Positions 45,801 to 57,383 of a stretch of 64,000 nucleotides of DNA are shown here, in pieces (positions within the stretch are counted from its first letter, which is position 1; each line of letters begins with the position of its first letter). The notes under the pieces were generated by a model. It did not search any database, was not told the DNA's origin, and worked only from the letters and a program-made list of their open reading frames with translations. Source of the DNA: Trichoplusia ni. Taxonomy: Eukaryota; Arthropoda; Insecta; Lepidoptera; Noctuidae. The stretch lies in NCBI RefSeq assembly GCF_003590095.1, contig NC_039492.1:4216001-4280000 (forward strand), in the 5' to 3' direction. Both the position numbers and the translations under genes were made by a program.

Positions 45801-48550
45801 TTATTCGTACCCCCTAAGAGAATATGCTACTTATTTGGAAATATAAATAAGAAATGAACATTCAATTGGTGTTTCAAGAATCTTTACTTATTAAGTAATC
45901 AACAAAAATAACAAATGGAACTCAAACTTAGATAACTTCTTAGAAAAAATTAAATAAAAAAAAGTGGAAAAGGTACGATTTAGGCTTAAATCTTCCTAAA
46001 ACGTACCTGTATATTCCTTAATCGTACCCGTATATCTCTATAACAAACTTAAGATCCTATGATTAATATCAGTCTCATAATCACAGTAATTGACATACAT
46101 AAGTAATAGTAACTATATTGCTTAACTAATCTGATTAGTTTGTCGAGATCTGTGGTATAATACTAATATAAATTTAACATTTTAAGTATGCATAGCATAT
46201 CTTATTGTTGTTTCTAATTCTTTGCAATCATCACAAATAAAATTACGTGCATTTTTGTCAACTCCGGCACAAAGTTCGTGAATCCAGGTTTCACACTCTG
46301 TGCACTGTATCATGTCTTCTTTTTTTATTCTCTTTACAGAAGAAACAATACCAGCTTTGTTCTTCGTTCTCCTTTTCTTTTTTTGCTTTCTTCGTAACCT
46401 TTCTTTCTTCGGATTTCTTCCTCTTGACGACTTCTTGTCCACTTAAATTTTTACATACAGCCTTCTTTTTTGACTCGTTAGGTTTTTATTTTTTGAATCT
46501 ATTAACTTATTTTCTAATTCTTTTTTATAAGGACTTTCTGTAAGTACTTGAGATGTTGTTTTATTTTTTACTACCCTTTTTGGCTTATGTAGACTAATCA
46601 ATGGAGAAAGGCTTTGTATGGTTGCTCGAATTGCGTTTGATTTCGGACTCTCACTGTTGTTGGGTTGCATGTCTACGATAATATTTCTTCAAGTTCGTGA
46701 TTTGCAGGGTATTAGTTAAAACTTCTAATAGATGACGCTGACGGAGAACCTAACTTTGAAATCTCTCTCTATCTGAGGTAAATGCTGCAGGGGTCTTCGT
46801 TGGTGTAATATCAGATGGTAATGCCGCTGGCTGATTCTGTACTTCAATTACAGATTCGCTGCCACAGTCGAATGGGAGCTAACTGATGGCCCTACATCTA
46901 GTAGCTCTTCATAATTATCTTCCAGTATAACATATTCGTCATCTCTGATCTTCAATCGATTGCAAGGCCATAACCCACAAGATTCAAATCCGTGTATGGC
47001 TGTCTCCATACAGACAGCTCGAGGATAAGAAATCCCTAAAATTTCTGATATGTTTGCCTGCTTAATTACGGAGTCTGGGTGATTTCTCATCCATGATGAA
47101 CAAGCAGCATTGAAATTTTGCTTCAGTGGCTTAAAAATGACCGGTCTAATGGTTGAAGTTTATGTGTGGTGTGGGTGGCAAGGACAGCATTACAATACCA
47201 TAGTCTCGTGCAAGGTTAATGGCATCCAAGTTTTTAGTATGCGTGGAATGCCCATCTAAAATGAGAAGAACCTGTTTTTCTTTGGATATTTGCAGCTTTA
47301 CAGACTTTATGAAATGCTTTAACCAATCGACGAATAACTCAGAAGTTATCCAGCCACTCTCAGAGCAAGTGTATACTGTATTTGGTGGTCCTCCTCTTTT
47401 AAGATCGTCCGTCATTCTTTTACGTTTGAATATTAGCATAGGTGGAATGAATTCTCCGGCAGCGTTCATACAGCAGATACATGTTGTGTTCAAGCCCCGA
47501 TCACATAGTAACGGCACCAACTTGATGTTTACCCTTAAGAGCTAGAACTTTTGAGGCTTATGCACTGTACTCAAGCCAGTCTCGTCCACGTTGTAAATTT
47601 GCTGGGCCGTAAATTTTCCTTCATCAAGAAGAGCTTCGTATTTATCAAAAAACTCCATAAACGGTTTTTTTGTTAAAGCCTTTGCAGCGAGCCATGCATG
47701 TCGGTTCTGGAGTCCTTAAAGATATTTGAGGATGGGTTTTTAAAAATTTATAGTACCATTTCCACCCAGCTAGTTTAGTTTCCGGATTAAATTTGTGAGG
47801 CAAACCATATTTTTCCGCTAATTGGTATGCTAAGTGGCGTAAATCACGTATGGTAACGCCAAAAAATCTGGATTCTAATTCCAATATATGGTTAACTAGT
47901 TCGTCTTCCATTGCTTTTGTTAAATATTCGGACGTCCAATTCCTTCGTGCATATTCAATCCTTTTAAATGACGCCGAAATGTCGGTTTTGGAATATTAAA
48001 TACACGACAAGTTTCATTAAATTTAAACTTCCATCTTTATAAGCACTGAGGGCTTTTTCCATATCGTCACTTGACCAAGTTTTGTATCGTCGCTTAGCCA
48101 TGTCGATCTTAAACAAAAAAAAGAAACAATTATTCCTAATTTGTACCGGTACGAAATAGAACAAAGTGATGAGTACGAATAGGCACAAGTTAACTAAGGA
48201 TTTCAAATTTGGCGCGTAACAAAATGGCTGTCAGGCTTAAACATAAATGTACAGTAATTTAAAACGCAATTATGTATAGAATCAAAAAGATGCTTCGAAG
48301 TTACATAACCCAGCGTGAAGAAAATTGAAAACCTTATGAATGAACCAAAAATATTACTTGAAAACAGCAGAATTACTTACTTTTTGAATAATTTTAAAAG
48401 GAGCGGCAGCATGGAGTCGTTGCTCGGATCACGGAACAATGCCAACTAGTAGTTTCATTTTCTAGCACTTGCGTCGCCACTGCAGTTTCACGAAACGAGA
48501 ACTCGATGGGGTACGTTTTAGGAAAAAGTACGATTTAGGAAAGTTTACCC
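45801..48550 (-). mobile_element. pogo-like DNA transposon, missing one end in the gap
   Basis: The right end, read on the minus strand, is GGGTAAACTTTCCTAAATCG, followed by TACTTTTTCCTAAAACGTAC. The motif TCCTAAA[A/T]CGTAC recurs near the left side (about 45970-46030), as expected for subterminal transposase sites. The element abuts TACGCGATGCG; the same site without the element is at 42821-42832, giving a TA target as in pogo/Tc1 elements. The left terminus lies in the gap. Confidence 0.8.
46190..48101 (-). pseudogene. pogo-family transposase, several frameshifts, with C-terminal PHD-like finger
   Basis: In order on the minus strand: a psq-type helix-turn-helix start (MAKRRYKTWSSDDMEKALSA, from 48101); a CENP-B-type DNA-binding region (AGWKWYYKFLKTHPQISLRT); a DDE catalytic domain with NVDETG for the first acidic residue and LILDGHSTHTKN for the second; a YPRAVCMETAIHGFESCGLW segment; a lysine-rich linker; and CTECETWIHELC with a later FICDDC, a PHD-like zinc-binding pattern. 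Frame breaks fall after KDGSL near 48025, around 47650, and twice near 47510-47550 (a stop just past VHKPQKF and a further shift). The transposase is therefore dead in this copy. Confidence 0.8.
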
Positions 48551-48936
48551 TACGCGATGCGTGGAGAACATGCAACGCGGGCGAGTCGGCCCCGTGAGCG
48601 TTGCACGAGTAGTCATGATTGAGTCACATACAGGTGAAAGATACCTACTGGTATGTGAAGATCAGGTAAGATTGTACACAATAGCCCCCCCCTAAAGCGT
48701 ATTGTGCATCTCGAGGTGGGCGGTGTCAGTGTACACCCGCCCTGATGTACTCTACTGTGTAGAAACGGACTCCCCATTCTCAGGACCACGTCACTGTGTT
48801 CTAAATCAACGCACTGAGAAAACTTTAATGTGTGATGCAGGACTCTGCTAACTTCTGCTATTTAATTACTTAGGAGTGACAAGAACAGCAATAGTAACTA
48901 GAGATTTTCGGCAACAGTAACGCCATCCCGTATCGA
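48551..48936 (-). repeat. Unclassified dispersed repeat, copy E (truncated at the transposon)
   Basis: Equivalent to the left block's copy D, but the part beyond ATACGCGATG is replaced by the pogo-like element, which marks the insertion point inside the repeat. Confidence 0.75.
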
Positions 48937-50529
48937 TTATAGAGTTCGTCTATTGTTTTCTTTTGTCGATTTCGATTGGCACTATTTAGTCTTCTGTTGC
49001 GTTGAAATGTTTATAAAAAATAGTAGAGCCCTATTACTCCTAAATCCTCTCCAAAAAAAAAATGATATTGTGATAATAGGTAATGGATTAGATTAGGTAA
49101 ATTAAATTTACGATACCATTGAATTTGACTTCCATCGAGTTTTTCGTGGAGTACTAATACATTCATATGTATATGTCTTTCGACTTACTTGTAATTTAAG
49201 ATGCTATGATAAATGAGACTTAGTTAGATTCTATAATCTGATCTTAGGATAACATCAATACACAAACAGCAATAACTGGGTAAAATCCGGTCAAGTGCTA
49301 ATAAGACTGACGAATTGTCGTTATTTGATTCTGAACCTATTTAATACTATTTGTATTGTTGTCTCGCTTTTTAATTTTCAACGGCCTTGCTATTGTTCAT
49401 GAGACATAGCCTGGTACCAGACGGACAGCACAATTTAAGTTTTCCGTTTATCCGTTGGGTAAAAACGTGGTGTTTTCAAAGCTATTGTCGCATCTCTTTT
49501 ATGTTAGCGGCATTCGCTAAAACAATAAACACTACCTAGTTTTCTACCTGGAATCACTTAAGGTTACCATAATCCCTACATTTTCAAAACTTAAAAAGAA
49601 AATTCTGAGATTAGGTACTTCATAATCCTATTGTTTGTCTAAACAAGAAGGTCATAAATGTATTGAACTATTTTACTTTTTAAGTATGTATTGGCACCAA
49701 CTTAATCCCTTCCTAGTCTTGGTAAAACATTGTTAAAGATGGTACATTTAAAATATGGTCCACCTAAATATTCTTAAACAATAACGTGAATGAAGTTTTT
49801 TGTCTGTTTAAACCGGCTAATCTCTGCAAATGCTGAACTGACTTTAATTTTACTTTCACGGATAGATAGTTGACATCGCGGGGTGAATACTTATCCTTCA
49901 TTTTAATAGGGAAATGAAAAAACCTTTTCAGTTCTAAAATCTTGTTTGACATCTAGGGCTCAGCAGATGACGCTTTACGCCGTGTATTGCGCTGTCATAC
50001 TTCCACAACCATAATATAATTGCTCAGCTAATTTAAACAAGCTAGCCAGAGTAATAAAAAGTAAGATATAAAATTAGAACAAAAATATACTAAAGTTGAT
50101 TGTGAGTCGGAACAAAAAAAATATCTTTCAAGAATGAAAATTATTCATGATAAACACCAATATCCTATAGTATACACCGTGATTTTTTAGTCGTCTTACA
50201 AAAGCAGTCCAGTTCATGTATCCAATGACTAGAACACGTTCATGATAAAAAAATAGATGTTCATGATATTTGAATAACTTTAAAATGCAATTTTTATTCA
50301 ATATTATGATGCAATTCGTAGTGTTTTAGAAACACAGCTCTGTTGCGAGCGCGGTCCGAGCCTTGTAATAATGGTGAGGGGCGCAGGCGGCGGCGTTTTT
50401 ATCATTTTTAAGAGTATATTTCAGATTTCTCTTGTTTAATTTTTCTTCGTACTTATTATATTAGTTGATGATAAAAAAAAAAATCGCGCCCAGGGATATT
50501 TTACGTCGGATACATGAACTGGGCTTCTT
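48551..50529 (+). repeat. Right copy of the ~2-kb duplicated block
   Basis: Same sequence as 42822-44800 wherever compared. It begins at the transposon junction (TACGCGATGCGTGG) and runs through the same MITE, but here the MITE is complete and ordinary sequence continues. Confidence 0.85.
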
Positions 50530-50558
50530 TTATAAGACGACTAAAAAATCACCGTGTA
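50174..50558 (+). mobile_element. Complete MITE with ~49-bp terminal inverted repeats
   Basis: Left ACACCGTGATTTTTTAGTCG, TCTTACAAAAGCAGTCCAG and TTCATGTATCC. The right end read in reverse gives ACACGGTGATTTTTTAGTCG, TCTTATAAAAGAAGCCCAG and TTCATGTATCC. Inside are a GC-rich patch (GGGGCGCAGGCGGCGGCG) and no coding frame. TA flanks are likely. Confidence 0.8.
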
Positions 50559-50683
50559 TTTTACGGGAATAAGTCGAACTAGATTGAACAAGTTACTGGC
50601 CATACATATCAAAACAGCTATCGGCATCGATCCCTAACCGTTGTCCCAAATCGACAAAAAAACAACAATAAAATAGTATCCGT

Positions 50684-51280
50684 GATCGATACGGGATGGC
50701 GTTAGTGTCGCTCAAAACTTATAGCGTTCTTGCCATTCTTGTCACTCCTGCTAAAATAATGTATTTTTGTCGCATAAGGTTTGCATAAAAGTGCTTGTTT
50801 TATAGAATAATTGTTGGTTTATGATTATACATTTATACTGCGGAAATATGTAATCTATATAAATCATATCCGATAATAAGTTTAGCTTATGTGAGCTAAA
50901 GTCCTGAATCGCGTTATCAAAGTTTTCGTGTTGAATTGTTCATGTATGTCTGTTTGAGCATCCATAGGGGAGTCCGTTTCTACGCAGGAAAGTACACCTG
51001 GGGTGGGTATACACTGAAACCACCCCACCTGAGGAGCACAATATGCTTTCGGGGGGGCTATTGTGTTATACGTCACGCAGACGATTCACGCATATCAGGA
51101 CCAAGCTAGCCTGTATGTGATCCCAATTCGATACAACGTTCAAGCGGCCGCACAGTGCCCGCGTTGTCATTATTCGTTTCTACGCATCCAAGTATGCTCA
51201 CAAGTCGCAAGATTCTTTGAATCAACGAGGGTCTGCACCTCAACCCCACTGTCGTAGAACATTTGACTCTCCTTTTGCAA
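50684..51280 (+). repeat. Unclassified dispersed repeat, copy F
   Basis: Starts GATCGATACGGGATGGCGTT and ends ATTTGACTCTCCTTTTGCAA. The hairpin GGGGTGG...CCACCCC lies at 51001-51027, with CACAATATGC and GCTATTGTG after it. It lies just upstream of the third integrin gene. Confidence 0.8.
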
Positions 51281-51479
51281 TATATGAACGAAAATAAATA
51301 CATTAATATCATCAAAATTATTTATACTTGGTATTGGGAAGTTTTTTATTGAAACACATTTGATGCTCCTTTAGCAAGTTTTAAAGATATTTTTTTATTT
51401 AAAAAATATAATTTTTATTTATTATTGCCATGTTTCCTGCTATTGCTCTCTAATTAAAATATAGCTTTTAGAGAGTATC

Positions 51480-51757
51480 AAACAATTTGAACATTCTTAA
51501 AAAAAATGTTAATAGTCGCGAGCTGCGATTATGATTCATCTCTCGCGGGTTAACACGTAACTCGCAAGCTGTATGCTGCCAGTTCTGTGCCTCCGCGCTC
51601 TACAGACAGTCTGTGCCCAATCGTACGCTTGAGCGCGCGCATTTCGGATTTCGAACACAGCGCGCGTCTTTAACTTCGCAAAAAGAAAAAAAATAGGCGC
51701 CATATTTTAACTTATTCAGAAATAAATAGTGTTTTATTTAAGTTTTTCTAAATTAAT
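51480..51757 (+). promoter_or_regulatory. Probable promoter and 5' UTR of the third integrin beta gene
   Basis: A GC-rich patch (about 51570-51680, with CGTACGCTTGAGCGCGCGCA and CACAGCGCGCGTCTTTAACT) stands out from the AT-rich surroundings just upstream of the start codon. Assigned by position and composition; no TATA box. Confidence 0.45.
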
Positions 51758-51904
51758 ATGAGAACTATGGCTAGTGTGTGGTTTTCTGTGTTAGTGCTCG
51801 TTTCGGTTCAGCAAGTTTTCGGGAACGTATGTTCGAAGGATAATTCGGAGTTAAATTGCAACGAATGTATCAGATGTGGAGGCAACTGGTGCAACGAAAT
51901 AGGG
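51758..51904 (+). CDS. Integrin beta chain, exon 1 only (paralogue 3)
   Basis: Encodes MRTMASVWFSVLVLVSVQQV, a signal peptide, then the start of a PSI domain (CNECIRCGGNWCNEIG) and a GTAAGT donor, ending in phase 0 like exon 1 of the other two integrin genes. Same orientation as paralogue 2. No further exon was found before the window ends. Whether this is the canonical beta-PS-type chain cannot be told from exon 1. A second in-frame Met at residue 4 could also start translation. Confidence 0.8.
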
Positions 51905-54900
51905 GTAAGTGTCATATTTTATTTCTTGAATACAAATTGGAGGGAAACCGGTATCTGGCTTTTATTTAAAATATCGCACTTGTTTTTCTAGCCCTATCAA
52001 CAAATTGATTTTTGTAAACGCTTTTCGGTAAAATGTTTAAGAGGGTGTACCTTATTTTAGTCTTACTTTCAGTAAATATTATTGACGGTATAATTTTAAC
52101 AAATGTATAAGTCAACACATTTTTCCTAGAATGCATCAACTACAATTTAATAATAGTACTTTAATTACTAAACTCGTTAAGATCGTCATAAATTAGTCAT
52201 TCAATCTATCTTCTGTTCAGTTTATGTCAAAATCGAAATTAAAATGGCTGACAAATATGGTTATTTATGCTATGTGGTTTTCAAATGGATCCGATAGGAA
52301 TATTAATTAGAAATTTCTTGATTGATGAAAGTTTAAACAGTGCCGGGATTACCCGCTGATACCTAACTAAATTCATGGTAAATACAATTTTATGAACAGC
52401 TTTACGTCAGTTTAAAGCCCTTAAATTCTTCTCATATCTAATTAGTAGATTACTTTCACACGTTCCTATCTACGATTCAATTTATTTTATTAATAATGTC
52501 GTTTAAAAAATGCAATGTACCTCAATGATAATCATGACACAACTAAAAAAAAAACAACACAAAAAAGTACGTTGACAAAGAGGCCGTAAAACATTTTAAA
52601 TGGCTAACATCGCAAGATTGAGGAGGGTAATAAATTCATCACAGAAAAAAACACAAGATGTCAGAAGTCAGGCCGAGCGGAAGGAAACAATTGAATCAAT
52701 GAACGAATTAACTTGCCGATGAACATCTATTTTTAATCATTTCATACGAATCATACAAGATGCTCATTATTGCTCATGTGGTTTTGTGAAGTGGTCACGC
52801 TTTCCAAAACTAGCGATCGTTGAGATACTTCCAAAAGTGCTGAAGTCCTCTGAGACGGTCGCGAGCTTCTGAAAATATATGAAAATGAATTAATAAATAA
52901 TTAACCTAACTGTAAAACTTTTTCTATACCCACATGTAACCAAAATACGGGCATACTTTAATTACGAATACTGAAACGTGGAAGGCTCATGCTGTCAGTC
53001 ACTTTGTGCTGTTAAATAGTTATTTGGCATAATTGTTTCCCTAAATACAAGCCGGAAATGAAAAGATCAGCTTGCAAAAATAAAATTAAAATAAATTACA
53101 CAGCGGAACATGTCTCCACATCATATTAGAAAAAAGAGAGTTAGTTTAGGTTTAAAGGTTTTCTTTATTTCAAAATAATTATACTTAAAACGTAAAAACC
53201 CTATTAAACTATTAAAATATGAGCAATTCTATCTGACTCATGTTCACACATTTTATTTACCTAAACGTTTCATTCATGCCCGCATAAATACTAATCAATG
53301 GTGCATTTGTATGCAAAACCATGCGGTATTTCTCCTTCGGTATATATCTACATAAAATACTATTTCAAATAAAGCTTTATTTATTTTGAAATAGAGTATA
53401 TTATTGTGCTTCATATGGTACCTCTATACAAACATGCATATCTATTTTCTTAGTCACAAATCACTAGAAGAAGAAGCTGACCCTTCTTAATCCATTTTCG
53501 TAGAACAATATGGCCTTCGTTTTGTATTAATAATTATTGTTATGAAGTCCCTTTGTAGGCAGTAAAAAGTTAAAAAGGTTTAAGAAAATTTAGTTCCATA
53601 CGCACGGAAATCTAAGCTGTACTTAACAGATACCACTCCATTTGGTATGTAAATTACTCATTTATTGAAAACCTTTTACCAACCATTAACCTGTCCAGAT
53701 TTACGATTAATTAAATTACTGTCGTCATTCAAATAGTTTTAGCTACACCCTTACAAATATAATGGAAAAGTTATTACATTGAGGTGCGGTGCATCTATCG
53801 TTATATCCTTTACATGGTGCTCCATCGATCACTGTGTTTGTTCAGCAAACTTGCGAAGAGGGAACTTCAGACCGAAGTATAAAGCTATGACTAATACAGG
53901 TTGGGCTTAGCGATGTATATTCCCCTTATAAGATATATATTTTGGTTTTTTAATGCCAAAATTTGTGAGTCATGGATTTAGTTGCAAGACGATGAATAAA
54001 AAGGATTCCTTGATAATCTAATAGCTAAAATAATCCGTTTAAATATGATTCTCATAAGATATTGTGAACTTAAAAATAATCATAAAAGCGATAAACTACA
54101 AGGTAGTAAAAATCATATATTTTTTAATTTTGCCAAAGCCTGCTAATCCTTATATGTTCTTTTCATATTTCTCTAATTTAAAAAAAAAACTACATACAAA
54201 TCTGAACAAACAATTAAGATTCTTGTTAGAAATCTGGTCTTAACCACAAATAGAACACATCCTTTATCGTGAGGGACTAAATCTGAATCGGAAGGAGGGT
54301 CGGATACTCGGTAACATCCCGAAGCTGTGCAAAATATGGAAGCAATATTATGCTCTCAGGACTTGTGAGGATATAACAGTAAAAGGAGGAAAAATTCGTA
54401 ATGGTATGCGATACACTAAGTATAGATGAAAGGTAAAACGGAACCACAATTAATCTTTATCAGGATAAAGTAGTTGCCGCTGTAACATCTATACAAAGAT
54501 TATAGGTACTATTAAAAGCCTCAAGGATAGGATTTAAACAATTTCACACACATTAAGGACAAATAAACGTAACGGTAAAAAGAACATTCCAATATTTTCC
54601 TGCACTCTTTCATCGAATGTTCTTTTCTGATTCATTGTAACGGCTTTAGATGAGTCCACAGTATGTGAATTTCACCATACTTTTAACAAAGATTCGACCT
54701 TTAAACCCACAAATGAATGCACCCTGACCGGTTAACTAATTTGTTCCTACACTAATTAAGCTAATTGCTCATTCAGAATTTGAATTTACAAGACAAGTTC
54801 ATAAAAGTTCATCTAAATAAATAACTCATGAACAATGACGGTTTTGTTCTTAAATGATCTTTTTTCATCGATTCCTTTATCCAGTTGTTCTTCGAAACGA

Positions 54901-55327
54901 CGGATAAGATTCCGATAAGGTAATTTATCGATAGTAACTTTATTACTAAGTTCATAGGGTAGGTTTTACACTGAAATATTTAACAGCTACTTATCTTATG
55001 AGAATTCTATTTCTAAACACTTCTACCACGTTTAAGTGACAACGGTACAAAAAACTTCTTGATAAGCTTATCGTAATATAACTAAGTGTGAATGAACAAC
55101 ATGAACAATATAATTGACATGTGTTCCTGTAGTTTTTGTTGCTAAACTAATATACTAATAGTTAACACTAGTGACAGATGCAACAACCACTTCATAATAA
55201 ACATAGCTTGATAAGTTCCACTCCAAAGTAGCATTCTTTATTTACAAAAGTTGTTACTAAAATTCTGTCATTGAATGCTTACTCACCGTCGAAATATGAC
55301 GCTTTACGAACTTCAAATTTCAGACCC

Positions 55328-55545
55328 GGGTCCCGATTCTTCTATTTACAATAGCCGATGAATGAATGGCAATTGGATTAAATTTGATATTATTCCTATT
55401 TTCTAAAGCATTTTGTCAACACACTAATTGGAAATTAATTGTATTGACCGTGACTGTTCCGCCCTGTTCTGAATTTCAATGATTCTGTTAGAAAAATGTT
55501 TAAATAGGTAATAGGAATGGTGCCATTTTAGTGTATTTAATCATC
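55328..55545 (+). mobile_element. MITE copy related to 7951-8196, right end decayed
   Basis: Begins GGGTCCCGATTCTTCTATTT and continues ACAATAGCCGATGAATGAAT then GGCAATTGGATTAAATTTGA, as in the lipase intron copy. The right terminal repeat is no longer recognisable. Confidence 0.6.
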
Positions 55546-56123
55546 TCGCTAGTTAGTTTCTAATTAAGTCCTAATTTTGGGTAGTCTAATTAACATCGCT
55601 TATGGATAGTAAAATGTGTAGCGATAAATTTCGAATGATTACAAAACATGTTATCGATTACTAATATATAAATTACAAGTCCATAACTACAAAGGCAAAT
55701 ATATAAAGTACGTGTGTATTAAATCTTCATTACGCTGACTATTCACAATCTAGTGAAGTGGCAGTGAATGGCGATCGATACACAAATTTCCTGCGTAACC
55801 CCATTTTCCAATATCCGCTCCTCAGTTAAACAAACTACTTGATGTATAAAAACTAACAGCTAATAACATTAATGTAGAATCATCATTAAATATCGCTATT
55901 CTTGTTATAAGGAAATATAATATTGTACGCTACAAAATTAAGTACTATCAAAAGTCAGCGATTCAAGAAATAGTTTGTAAATGCCGATCCTAAAAACTAT
56001 GTATTGGCTAAAAAACAATATTAGAGGAATGCAATCTTTGAAAAGTTACAAGATCTCGAACTGTCATTTGCAGAGCAATAAACTTGGTACAGCAAAGACG
56101 CCGCCTCTCAGACGGAGACGTGA

Positions 56124-56131
56124 TGACGTCA
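56124..56131. promoter_or_regulatory. Palindromic CRE (TGACGTCA)
   Basis: Sits in GTGATGACGTCACG, a perfect CREB/ATF-type octamer with a slightly longer near-palindrome, in a small GC-richer patch of the long integrin intron. Could be an intronic enhancer site; chance occurrence cannot be excluded. Confidence 0.3.
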
Positions 56132-57059
56132 CGAAGCACTAACTGCTAGTCTAGCCTTAAACCATTAAAACTTATGCTGTACTTTACTGAGGAATGTAAC
56201 AGCACATCAATGTTATGTCCTTAAGTCCATACTAATATTGAAAATGCTAAAGCATTGAATATGTAACCTTCTTTGCTAAACCATTACACCAACTTTTTGA
56301 AATTTAGAAAACAAACAGAGATCTTGAAGGATCCTATTTAATTGATCATAGGGCGTGGCGCTACAATGGTGACATTAATTTGACATACGGTTTGGGTTAG
56401 TATCCATTTTTAGTTATACTAAGTTTCAAAAATTCGCAAATTGTAGAAATCGGGAGAAAATTCGAAAAGGCACTAGACATATAATTCTGTTGAAAGTAAA
56501 GAAAGCAAAACGCATGAGCGGAACTCGTGGTCAAACTGCATTTATCTTTGCTGTGGTCAACTCTTATCAAAATGACGCTAATGTCATGATTAGCCTCACA
56601 TTAGATAAGGCCTCAGCTAGACCTTAACTATGATAACAATACACTATTTCAAAAAGTACATTGTTATTAGTAGTAATAAAGACAAAGAAATGTTAGAAAT
56701 AGTAATTTTAGAAAGAGTCCGAACAATATCACTTTCGTGTTCTTTCACATCCTTTATCAATATAAAAATGTCCATGGATAATTTAATGACCGTAAATGGT
56801 CATTCATTGCTATTTCTAACTAGCAATTCAATGATAGATTTATAATACACACATGTTAGTTTACACGAGTACTTAATATTAAACCGTTTTATTAAAGACT
56901 TTGGTCAGGTTCAAAACTAGTTAGGTATCTTCGATAACATCTTGCTAATAAAGCACTATATTTGTATAGGTAATTAACTAATATTTAACATTGCTTACAA
57001 CTTCTATAGACTCTTCTTTTATAAATAGCCATACATAAGTAATATATGAGGAGAGTAAA

Positions 57060-57383
57060 TGAGGAGCCCGTGGCTAAACTACAACTTAACAAGCTAATCG
57101 AACACGGATTAAGCTACACTTGATACGGTCGGTCCGAGGATGGGCGACCACTGACCACCTTTGTCATGAGGAGTTCCTCCGTGTTTGACAGTCATTACGG
57201 GTAGTCAGAAGCTAGAAAATCTGACAATCAGTGTGACTACGGGGTATCGTGTTGCCCAGGTAACTGTGTTGAGGAGGTCCTTGTTGTGAGACGCTCCTTG
57301 TAAAACACTGGTACTTAGCTGCATCCGGTTAGACTGGAAGTCAATCTCAAAATAGTTGGGAAAAGCCTATGATGATGATGATG
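57060..57383 (+). mobile_element. SINE with 5S rRNA-like head, second copy
   Basis: Head GAGGAGCCCGTGGCTAAACT, then GATTAAGCTACACTTGATAC, GGTCGGTCCGAGGATGGGCG and ACC, parallel to the 5S internal control region. The body (GACTACGGGGTATCGTGTTG; CTCCTTGTAAAACACTGGTA; ATAGTTGGGAAAAG) and the GATGATGATGATG tail match 13316-13735 in inverse orientation. Confidence 0.7.

Noticed and set aside
44736..45857. Open frames of 353 and 373 codons
   Set aside because: They consist of the 1,000-N gap.
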